20,185 nt of DNA, taken from the IMG/VR virus record IMGVR_UViG_3300006735_000349, positions 1 to 20,185 of that record; one strand, 5' to 3'. Position 1 is the stretch's first letter. Every line of letters begins with the position of its first letter. A model generated the notes under the pieces. That model ran no database searches, was not told where the DNA came from, and saw nothing but the letters and a program-made list of their open reading frames with translations. Shown piece after piece: positions 8,154 to 17,300 of this stretch. The position numbers and the translations under genes were made by a program. The stretch comes from a virus.

Positions 8154-11100
8154 ATGGCTTTTCTTAAAGAAGCATTCTCTCCAGGATTTGGTGTTACTGA
8201 TGGTGTACAGCCTGAACAAACACTATTAAAACCATTTGATCCATTTAGTGGGTTGGATTTAAACTTATCTATTTTTCAAAATACAAATCAAAATCTTGAA
8301 GATTCAAATCAAGATGGTAGAATTGAATTAGGTATGTTTTCATTTAATGAAGACAATATTGCAAAAGATAATTTTCCTAATGCAGCTGCATCACCATTTA
8401 TTGGACTAACAAAAACAAATTTAGTTAAAAATGGAAATTGTAAATCTGTAGAAAAACAATTTGTTACTTTAGATGATAATCCAATTGTTGTTAAACCTGC
8501 AGGAGATTGGAAGTTTTTATCTTTATATGAACAGAAAGATGGACGTTTTAACAATCCTGATTTTCAAAATTTTCAAGGATATGGTGGTAAATATAATTAT
8601 ATTCCTCTATCATTAGAATTAGATAATGGTGATAGTGGTTTTAATTATTGGGGTAGAATTGAAAGGGCGTTTGAAGATGGTAACGCTAATGATAGTAAAA
8701 TAGCTGAATACTTTGGTTCTAATTTAAATGAATACAATACATCTTTTGACTATGGACAATCTCGTATCAATAATTCTATAAATGATTTAGTTCAAGTAAG
8801 AGCAAAAACAAGTTTTTATGGTAATGATGGAATGGCGAAAAATTCAAATACATCAACAAAACCCATACCACATATTGCTATGTGGGTAACAACACCTGAA
8901 GCTTATTCCAATAATAGGTGTTTATGTTTTATGAATTTTGAACTGTTTGGATTGTCTCAAGTTCTTGATTATACTTACACCACTGGTGGTAAGTATATTT
9001 TCAATTGGTTTATGAAAAAAAATCTACAAAGTAATGGTAAACCAGAAGAGGGTTTGACTTATGATACAAATAATGTTAATCATCACCATCAAGAACGAGT
9101 GTTAAATCAAGTACAACAAATTTATAATAAATTCAATGATGAAGAAATTAATCCATATAGTTCATTAAAAATAAGATTTAAAATGAAAACAACCAATGTT
9201 TTACCACCAGGTAATACAATTAATAATGCGAGTGACGAATCATTGTTTTTACAAAATCCACTAGACGAAAGTTTAGGTTATGCACCCAAAGTTGATATTG
9301 GTATTTTAGAAGCTCAATGGAATGAAGTTCCAAAAGCAGGTAAAAATTCTGTTCCCCAATATAGATTGGAACTAGAAGACCATACTTTTAGGTCTTCTGG
9401 TGGTTTTAATTCAAATAGATATTTTCAAGTTGATGAATTATATAAACAAGCAGATTCAAGATTTGGTGGGATGAATAGATTTCAAAATTCAATAATGAAC
9501 GAATGGGAAACATTTGAGTTTGACTTTAATTTAACAGAACAACATATGAATCGTGGTTTAATATATGGAGTTCCTTTTGGTGGTACATTTGATGATGCTG
9601 CGAATGGTGGTGTAGTTGAAATACAAATAAATACAAATTCTGATGAAGATAAACAAGTTGGTGACCAACCTGGTGAAATATTTTTTCAAATACCTGGTTA
9701 TGATAGAAACAATCCAAACATAGATGAATTTTACATAATACATCCTGATGGAACTCAAAGGAGAGTAAAACACGCTGAAGTTGGTAAATATAATGAAACT
9801 GATATAAATAGTGTTCCAACAGCTTTAGGTGATACTGGTGGTGATGCTGATGACCAACGAACTGGATTACAAGAAAGTGGTAGATTTCTTGAAGCATATT
9901 TAATGTATGTAGGTACAGTTTCAGAACAAGAAGAAATGTTTATGGAAGATGGTATTGATTATGCTGATAGTAGGGATGATTTTGGTGTAGATGAAAACCA
10001 TAGTGGGCCAGATGGAAGAGCTCCAATGGATTTAGTTCTTGCGTATTGGAATGGAGAACGATGGAGTTATGATGACAATAGTGGTTATGATGCAGGTAAA
10101 CAATTCAGTCCTGACGAAACTTGTTTCATACTTGGTAGATTGTATGCTAATCCTGCTGAACAAGGTGGTGAAGAAGAAACCAATCAAGGTATTAACCAAT
10201 TCGACCAATATATTGGTAATGAGTCTCAGTTTCCAACTGGTGGTGTGGGTAATCTGCATTTATTTTTACAGACAGGTAATAACTTTCAAGGTAGAGTGTT
10301 GATTGATGATATTGAATGTTATGAATCTTATGAGTTCATACCTGAAGTAGATGTTAGAAAAAAAATATCAGTTGATAATTATGGTTTAGCTGATTTAACA
10401 AAATACTATGATGAAGAATTGCAACCAGAAGAATATAAAGATACACAAGCACCATTGGAGGCTCAATTTTATTTTTATCCACAATATACGACTGATGAAT
10501 TGTTAGACATTGAAAGAACTCCAATTTATGAAGATTTTAAAAATGGAAAGTTTTATATTTTTGATATTGATTGGGGTGATGGTTCTGTGAATGAATTTAC
10601 TTCAAGGCCTAAACAAATAGATGAAGATACAGCTTTATATCATACATATGAAACCAATGGTGTGTTTGAAATTGTTGGTACAATGCTTAGAGTTAAAACT
10701 AATGATGATGATGAAATACTTGGAGTTATTCATAATAAAAAATTTAAATTAAGAATAAATATAAATCAAGGGAAGGATGAAGATTTTCAATATTTTGGAA
10801 GTAATGGTTTTTCTTTCATTCCATTTAAGAACACTACACCAATTGTAGGTGGAATTTCAAAGCAAAGTTCTTACTATAAAACTATAAAAAGACAACTTGG
10901 ATTTTTAGACAATGAAAAAATAAGTATAAACTTTAAAAATAAAAGTGATAAATTAAAAACTGAATTAGCTCTTTTAAAAATGGAAAATCAAAATGATTCT
11001 AATTTAGAAGTATTACCAAGTTATATGAGACAAAGATTTGATGAAAATGGTAATCTTATATACAATGGTATTACACCAGTCAAGGAAGAATTAGGAAAAG

Positions 11101-11804
11101 GAATTGGTGACTGTGATTTAACATCTATTAAATATTATAATAAACCAAAATCAATTTGGGAAATGTTTGGATTTAATGATAGAGATAGTAATGTTGATTT
11201 GGTTGCTAGAGAGGGTGAATTTATAAATAGAAGAACTGGGGAGTTAGTTCCAGCTGGCACTTTATATCATATTCATCCTGATGGTGGTCCTATGGAAGGT
11301 GGTGTACATAACACTGGAATACCTGGTGGAACTGAGGGACATGATTATTTTGATAACACTATAGCAATACCATCAAGTAATAGGTATTGGAAAAACATCA
11401 TACCTCAAGATTATTCTATATTTAATAGAGAAGGTATTGACTTAGATGCTAATGTGATTATAGATACTTATTCACAGCAAGAATGGCTTGATGGTTATTA
11501 CTATCCTGTTTTACCAAAATATAGTCAAGACGGTGAATTTATAGAAAATGATTTTCCAAATGATAAAATACCATTTCCACTACAAAGTAGTATAACAGAT
11601 GAAAAAGAAAGTGATGAAAGTTTATTAATCAGTATGAGTAATGAAAAAATAGAAGTCGATGTGTTAAATGATAGTAGTGGTAATAAAAATTATTTATTTT
11701 TATTTGATGATTTTACATCAAAATTTGATGAAAAAACTTTAAGAGTAAAAAAAGTAAGTCGAAGAAGTATGAATAAAACATCTAAACAAAATGGGGCATT
11801 TTAA
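8154..11804 (+). CDS. Giant multidomain baseplate/fibre-like protein with CBM-like, PKD and HxH modules
   Basis: This 1216-residue protein is a mosaic of extracellular-type modules. Residues 50-58 read DSNQDGRIE, a near-canonical calcium loop. From about 85, NLVKNGNCKSV starts a CBM4/9-like jelly-roll region. A second beta-sandwich closes near 713-725 with GRVLIDDIECYES. After DVRKKISVDNYGLADLTKYY comes a PKD domain: DWGDGS at 806-811 and YHTYETNGVFEIVGTMLRV from about 829. The tail opens with TTPIVGGIS at 894 and has a histidine cluster GTLYHIHPDGGPMEGGVH (H1039, H1041, H1052), then H1063. HxH sites bind iron in several phage spike and fibre tips, which is a possible role here. Residues 766-1216 resemble the C-terminal half of the next gene product. 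The last codons (NGAF, then TAATG) contain the next gene's SD. AAGG at 8141-8144 is the SD here. Specific target unknown. Confidence 0.72.
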   Translation: MAFLKEAFSPGFGVTDGVQPEQTLLKPFDPFSGLDLNLSIFQNTNQNLEDSNQDGRIELGMFSFNEDNIAKDNFPNAAASPFIGLTKTNLVKNGNCKSVEKQFVTLDDNPIVVKPAGDWKFLSLYEQKDGRFNNPDFQNFQGYGGKYNYIPLSLELDNGDSGFNYWGRIERAFEDGNANDSKIAEYFGSNLNEYNTSFDYGQSRINNSINDLVQVRAKTSFYGNDGMAKNSNTSTKPIPHIAMWVTTPEAYSNNRCLCFMNFELFGLSQVLDYTYTTGGKYIFNWFMKKNLQSNGKPEEGLTYDTNNVNHHHQERVLNQVQQIYNKFNDEEINPYSSLKIRFKMKTTNVLPPGNTINNASDESLFLQNPLDESLGYAPKVDIGILEAQWNEVPKAGKNSVPQYRLELEDHTFRSSGGFNSNRYFQVDELYKQADSRFGGMNRFQNSIMNEWETFEFDFNLTEQHMNRGLIYGVPFGGTFDDAANGGVVEIQINTNSDEDKQVGDQPGEIFFQIPGYDRNNPNIDEFYIIHPDGTQRRVKHAEVGKYNETDINSVPTALGDTGGDADDQRTGLQESGRFLEAYLMYVGTVSEQEEMFMEDGIDYADSRDDFGVDENHSGPDGRAPMDLVLAYWNGERWSYDDNSGYDAGKQFSPDETCFILGRLYANPAEQGGEEETNQGINQFDQYIGNESQFPTGGVGNLHLFLQTGNNFQGRVLIDDIECYESYEFIPEVDVRKKISVDNYGLADLTKYYDEELQPEEYKDTQAPLEAQFYFYPQYTTDELLDIERTPIYEDFKNGKFYIFDIDWGDGSVNEFTSRPKQIDEDTALYHTYETNGVFEIVGTMLRVKTNDDDEILGVIHNKKFKLRININQGKDEDFQYFGSNGFSFIPFKNTTPIVGGISKQSSYYKTIKRQLGFLDNEKISINFKNKSDKLKTELALLKMENQNDSNLEVLPSYMRQRFDENGNLIYNGITPVKEELGKGIGDCDLTSIKYYNKPKSIWEMFGFNDRDSNVDLVAREGEFINRRTGELVPAGTLYHIHPDGGPMEGGVHNTGIPGGTEGHDYFDNTIAIPSSNRYWKNIIPQDYSIFNREGIDLDANVIIDTYSQQEWLDGYYYPVLPKYSQDGEFIENDFPNDKIPFPLQSSITDEKESDESLLISMSNEKIEVDVLNDSSGNKNYLFLFDDFTSKFDEKTLRVKKVSRRSMNKTSKQNGAF

Positions 11805-11806
11805 TG
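11791..11806 (+). promoter_or_regulatory. SD and TAATG stop/start overlap at the 8154/11804 gene junction
   Basis: The final codons of the upstream gene (Asn-Gly-Ala-Phe) read AATGGGGCATTT and contain GGGG at 11793-11796, seven bases before the ATG of the next gene. The stop TAA shares its last A with that ATG. Ribosomes finishing the first protein are therefore placed to restart on the second, which implies coupled production of the two related proteins. The same layout, with GGAG in place of GGGG, recurs at the end of the second paralogue (14352-14367). Confidence 0.7.
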
Positions 11807-14365
11807 GCTCAAATAAAAAGAATAATATCTAATAAACCAAAAAGTGGTGATATAAGTCAATATAATTTTAATCAAGGTGATGCACTTGATTATGAAAATT
11901 CCAATAGTCTTCCTGAAAATTGGGATAAATTTCAAAATAAAGATTTATTTACAAATTGTGTTGGTGATAAAATTAATGATGGTATTATTGAAAAAAATCT
12001 ATCATTTCAAGGAGATACTCTTTTACAAATTGATAATTTATTTATTAAAAATACTGGTGTATCAGGAACCACAATAAATAACAAAGTTAATATATGGATA
12101 TTTTCAGAAAAAGCATATGGTGGTGATCCTACTAAAGATGGGTACACTACTGTAAAAGAGAATATGAAAGATGAATGGAAAGTTTTTTATGAAAAATTCG
12201 GTGATAAATCTGAAGGTGAAGATTTAGGTAATATAACTTCTGTAGAAGGTATTCCTATAATTAGTAATTTTTCTATTAATTCAATATCTCCTCAATTAGG
12301 AGACTTTCCTGGAATAAAATGGACTGTGGATGATGTGAATGATGATGATGGACCATTTAAACTTGATGGTAATACTGAGTCAGATTTGATAACTAGCATA
12401 TTTAATCAAGAACAATATAACCCCATATACATTGTTATTAATACAAAAGGTGATAAAGAACAATGGTGGCCTGTAAATTCAGATGAAAGAAGAAGAAAAT
12501 ACTCGGTTTACAAAATTAACAATCAAGATTTATTTCGAAAACAAGGGTCAAGTTTTCAAGGTTCAACTTTTCAAGTAAATTTAACTTCACCAAACTCAAC
12601 AAAAACTGGTGAAGGTGGTAGTGGTGCTAAAAAATCTCCCTGGTCAGTATCTTCACTTAAATTAACAATAAATACATCGGCTGGTGGTCAAAATTCTTTT
12701 ACTGGAGTTTCTAATTATCAAAACATAATACCTTCAATTTTACCAACGGCTAGAGTTAATGAAAATATTTTAAATAGTTTTGAATGGTTAGAAGCTTTAA
12801 ATCCACATTTACAACTTGACAATGATGAAATTCCTGACAATAATCCTAACTCTTCACTTAGACATCCTGATTTCATACCAATAACAACATTTGGTTTTAG
12901 TCAAAATAATTCTCTCAGTCCGCTTTATGCTGATTTACAAACTTATCATAGGGATTCTAACTCTTTAGCAAAATCATCCACTCCATTAAATGTAACATTT
13001 CAAATTAATGTTGCAAAACCTATTCCTGGTGAATTAATTGGTTTAGATTTGTATGGTGGTGGTGATAGATTATTTTATTATTTTGTAATAAGTTGGGATG
13101 ACAAAGAAGATGAAATTAAATCTATACAAGATTGGTTAGATGTAAGACCTGATAATGAATTTAAATACTTAGAACTTCTAAATCAAAATTTATATAAAAT
13201 CCAAAAAGTACCAGGTACAACTTTTAATACAGACCCAAATTATTTAGCTACTTTACCATTTCCACAATATAGAGAAGAATTTGATATAAGTAATGTTGGA
13301 GATAATATAACCTTTGACATTGTTCCTAGCACGATCAGATATGAAACTCGTGAATTGCATGGACAGGATATATCACAATGGACAGCTTTTGGTAGACCAG
13401 ATATTACACAATATTTACAACAATTAAATATTCAGGAAACCACATATGATGAAGATTTTTCTATACCTTATCCAATTAATTATTCTCAAGACTATGAACC
13501 CGATACTGAATTACAAATACCAAGTGCTCAAGATGCTGGTGTAACACCACAATCCCCAGCTAATTTTTTCAATCCAAGTTCTACATATGTTGAATCATCG
13601 ATGACTGAAACATTGAATAATGTCTATACAACACCTGGAATCAAAAATATAAAATTCATTATGTTTAGTGCTTTTGATGGTGATGGAACATCAGCTTCTC
13701 CGGATTTTGAAGTTGGAAGGTGGAAACTCTGTACATCGAGAATTTATTTAGACATACCACCAAATCAATATCCTGACTTTAATGATGTTGGTGGAAGTGA
13801 TTATACAACCCTTCCTTGGCCATATACCACACCAATAATTGGTGGATTGAGTGAAAATTCAAAATATAAAATGAGTGTTCAAGATACACTAAGTGGAGGT
13901 AAAATTAGTGAATTAGATATTATTGATGAAAAACTTTTGATTAATGATTTAGAAAATGATGAAATGGGAAAAAGTATAGAAAGTATGGATTTACAACAAT
14001 GTAGATATTTTAACACAGGTTATAGTATGTATGATTTACTTGGAATTAACGCTGTTATTAATGATAACTTAATACAATACAGTAACCCCTACTATGATGG
14101 TGATATAAATAAATTTCCGATGGAAAGTTCAGTCGGACAGATATTTATAAGTGATAATTCAGATTTAAATTTGAAACAAAGTTGTAAATTAGAATTGAAT
14201 ACAGGTGAGTTAAGTGGTAAATCAATAATTGATTCAAGTGGAAATTCTAATAAAGGAATGTTGATTGGTGATTACAAAGTTAAAAAAAATAGAAAAGGTG
14301 AACCGATGAGAAGAAATTCATTTATAAAAGTTCCTAAAAAATCAAACACTAATGGAGCACTGTAA
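11804..14365 (+). CDS. Large virion protein, diverged paralogue of the preceding protein, with interrupted PKD-like domain
   Basis: This 853-residue protein has a beta-rich N-terminus of unknown fold (about 1-390), with a glycine/serine stretch GEGGSGAKKSPWS around 267-280. From residue 393 it tracks the preceding protein: TPLNVTFQI corresponds to APLEAQFYF, and FVISWDDKEDE (W431) to the DWGDGS start of a PKD fold. About 150 extra residues follow, then VYTTPGIKNIKFIMFSAFDG (V607, Y608) matches the second half of PKD, and TTPIIGGLS at 675 matches TTPIVGGIS. SMDLQQCRYFN...MYDLLGIN and the terminal SNTNGAL also have counterparts. The WGDGS motif is degraded to WDDKE. Insert residues include a Leu/Asp-rich segment and PFPQYREEFDISNVGDNITF. 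GGGG (11793-11796) lies 7 nt before the ATG, inside the preceding gene. Inferred role: peripheral baseplate or fibre subunit, possibly partnering its paralogue. Confidence 0.7.
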   Translation: MAQIKRIISNKPKSGDISQYNFNQGDALDYENSNSLPENWDKFQNKDLFTNCVGDKINDGIIEKNLSFQGDTLLQIDNLFIKNTGVSGTTINNKVNIWIFSEKAYGGDPTKDGYTTVKENMKDEWKVFYEKFGDKSEGEDLGNITSVEGIPIISNFSINSISPQLGDFPGIKWTVDDVNDDDGPFKLDGNTESDLITSIFNQEQYNPIYIVINTKGDKEQWWPVNSDERRRKYSVYKINNQDLFRKQGSSFQGSTFQVNLTSPNSTKTGEGGSGAKKSPWSVSSLKLTINTSAGGQNSFTGVSNYQNIIPSILPTARVNENILNSFEWLEALNPHLQLDNDEIPDNNPNSSLRHPDFIPITTFGFSQNNSLSPLYADLQTYHRDSNSLAKSSTPLNVTFQINVAKPIPGELIGLDLYGGGDRLFYYFVISWDDKEDEIKSIQDWLDVRPDNEFKYLELLNQNLYKIQKVPGTTFNTDPNYLATLPFPQYREEFDISNVGDNITFDIVPSTIRYETRELHGQDISQWTAFGRPDITQYLQQLNIQETTYDEDFSIPYPINYSQDYEPDTELQIPSAQDAGVTPQSPANFFNPSSTYVESSMTETLNNVYTTPGIKNIKFIMFSAFDGDGTSASPDFEVGRWKLCTSRIYLDIPPNQYPDFNDVGGSDYTTLPWPYTTPIIGGLSENSKYKMSVQDTLSGGKISELDIIDEKLLINDLENDEMGKSIESMDLQQCRYFNTGYSMYDLLGINAVINDNLIQYSNPYYDGDINKFPMESSVGQIFISDNSDLNLKQSCKLELNTGELSGKSIIDSSGNSNKGMLIGDYKVKKNRKGEPMRRNSFIKVPKKSNTNGAL

Positions 14366-14367
14366 TG
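14352..14367 (+). promoter_or_regulatory. SD and TAATG stop/start overlap at the 11804/14365 gene junction
   Basis: The last codons of the 853-residue protein (Gly-Ala-Leu) contain GGAG at 14354-14357, seven bases before the overlapping ATG of the 1896-residue protein. The junction mirrors that at 11791-11806 in spacing and in encoded peptide (NGAL against NGAF). This suggests the gene end was duplicated together with the coupling signal, or is kept by selection on both protein and RBS. Confidence 0.7.
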
Positions 14368-17300
14368 CCAGAATTTGAATTTGAATTTAATCAACAAGAT
14401 AGAGATTTAGTAGTTACTCAATCTGAAGAAGTAGTATTTGGTGATTCTGATATTTCATTAGATTACATTCGTTTAACCATTTATCCTACTGAAGGAATTA
14501 ACAACATTGTTGATTTAGCTGATAGTACATCGGGTATAGATGGTAAGGCTATATTCTTTTCATCTTTAGATGAAGTTCAATTTGATGTAAACATTTCACC
14601 ATTTAAAGAAGATAACAAATTTACTACTCGACTTGTTGGTGGTTCGAATAATGATTTCCAAATATATAAAAATCCCAATGGAAGTATTTATATCAAACCT
14701 AATGAAATATTTAATACTTTTGATTTACCTCAGGGAAATTACAGAATACAGATTGACTTTTTAAAACAAGTTCTATCAGGCGCACCATTTATAATAAAAC
14801 AAATTTCAACTTCAAGGAAAGAAATTAGACTCAAAGTATTAAATTCTAAACTTGACAATACTTCAACTCTTATTTCTCAAATAAAAGATTTATTTAATAA
14901 CAATATTGAAGGTAGTAATCCTGAATTTCTTGAAGATACAGACGAATCATCTAATACTTTTGGTGAATTAGTAATACCAAATCCTAATTATAAATATCAA
15001 TTCAAACATATATTAAATATTGGAAATGGTGACCATATTCCAATAATGAATTATGCATTTGATAGATTTACAGATGGTAAAGAAAATCAATCTATCATAT
15101 TAAAACTTTATAATGATTTGCCAACTAATATAAGTAATTTAAAATTTGTATCAATTGAGAAAGAGATATTAACAACACAACTTCAAGATATATTTTATTT
15201 CTCTGATGTACCCGATGTTTATTTTGGTGATGGTTTATTATCAGACCCACAAGAAAATTGGATTACTTCTAATAACAATAGCATTGGATTTCAAAATTTA
15301 AATCAATTAGCCGTATCAGCTTCTATTGGTGATATTGAAATCAACTCTTTAATATCATCAAGTCAATATGATTATCCAAATCTTAATACAGATTTTAAAG
15401 AATTTTCAAATCACACATTTTTTGGTTCAGCTAAAAAGAAATTACAAAATTTTAAAACAAAAGTAGAAACTATTCAAGGACATTATACAGAAATATCAAG
15501 TTCACTTGTGGTTTCAAGTTCAATTCAAGGCGATTCCACTTTTATAATTAAAAAAAGAAAAGATTTATTTAATAAAATTAATGAAGAGTTTAAAACATTT
15601 ACACCTTATGAAAGATTTTTATATTTTGATGGTCAAACGGATTCAACTTCATCAGCTCCAAGTTTAAAAAATTATGCTGATACTTTACCAGTTACATTAC
15701 ATGGTGGTCCTGGCTCTCCTGTTGAGGGAATTGAATTAAATCAACATAATGGATTTAATGTTGTGTACAAACATTCATCAGAAAAACTATCAGGTAATCA
15801 TAATCAATATATAGATTTATTTACAGATAAATATTTTGTAGAAAATAAACCATTTTTTAATTACAGTGGTTCGATTTATTTATCATTTTTATTACAAGGT
15901 GATAGTGGTAGTTCATTGACTTGGGAAAATAGAAATAAAAGTTTAAATCCACCATTACCTCAAGATACTTTATATCAAAACAATATTTTAAATCCTGATA
16001 TGACATCAAGTGCATATCAAAGATATGTGTTTGAAGCTTCTCAATCTTATTTCATACCAAAAACAAATGGTAATGATATGGCTGATTTAAGTATCGATGC
16101 TGGTGACTTTAATGCCGGTTCTTCAAAAATTACAATTTTAAGTGGAAGTGTTAAAACAGGTTCTTACCAAATTAAAGATTCAACTAATCAGTATTCAACT
16201 ACGGTGGTAAGTCAAAGTGGTGTACCATTCTTTGGTTCAGTAATGCCAAGTGGTGAATTGTTTAGAATTTATAATCAAAACACATTGTCATCAAGTTTAA
16301 GTGGTAGTTACAATGTAGATTCCCAAACCTCAGGCGCTTCTGTTACAAACGCGATGTTAACTGACTTTAGTGGTAGAGGAAATACTGGTTCAATTGATGA
16401 AGGAACACCAAAAATATCAGATGGTGTTACTGTACATGGTAGACAATATGGAAAATCAATGTTGTTTTTAAGTGAGTCAAATGATTCCATAAGATTTTTT
16501 TCTGATAATGATTTTAACTTTAATAGAGATGATAATTTTTCATTATCCATATGGGTAAAAAGATTTCATCCAAATACAGGTTCAGCTGACTCATCACACC
16601 CTTCAACTGCAAATACACAGGCTATTTTTACAAGAGGACAAACAGGTAACTCTTATGGTATTGATTATGAATTTCACACAAACAACATAAGAGCTGCTGT
16701 AAGGGGTAATAGTTCAGAACAAGCAGCTAAAATTCAAGTAACAGATGATTTATTAAATTGGAATCATGTTGCGTTCACTTATGAAAGTGGTTCGGCTACT
16801 GGTATAAAACTTTATCTTAATGGTGAATTGAAAGCTACTCATACAACAACTGGAGCTGGTTATTCGATAACTGGTTCAAGTCATTTTTCAGCATCATCTG
16901 CTACTATAGGAGGCTCAGCTGATGCATTAAGTTTAGGTGGTAATGATGTATTAGCTGGTACAAATGGTCACTTTAATGGATTTTTACAATACCCAAGAGT
17001 TTATGGTAGAACATTAACATCTGCTGAAGTTCAACAATTGTATTTAAAACCAGATGGTATTACTGAAACAAAAATCACAGATGTAAAAGTAACATTAAAA
17101 AACCCAACTGATGTATTACCATTTGATAATATATTTAAAACAACATCTACTGAGTTTACAAATTGGTATAATGATATGTTGACAAAAGCAGAAACATTTG
17201 ATACTGATAACATACATTCATTTGAAAACAATTTACCTCTTTATATTCAAGACAGTTCTGAATACAATGATATGAAAGATTTCTTAAATCTACAAGGAGA

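Noticed and set aside
9526-9897. Open reading frame of 123 codons on the minus strand within the 8154 gene
   Set aside because: It lies wholly antisense to a well-supported gene, is His/Leu/Tyr/Gln-rich as expected from reverse-reading AT-rich codons, and lacks a convincing SD. Other minus-strand frames (for example 1303-1557, 2571-2976, 16308-16550, 19343-19525) were rejected for the same reasons.
10039-10302. Plus-strand alternative frame inside the 8154 gene
   Set aside because: Its composition (Val/Met/Leu runs) is a frame-shifted shadow of the acidic, glycine-rich main product, and the main frame is continuous on both sides.
5271-14365. T4 gp7, gp8, gp9, gp10, gp11 or gp12 orthologues
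   Set aside because: Gene sizes and order do not match T4 and no family motif was recognised; only structure-level comparison could establish such a link.
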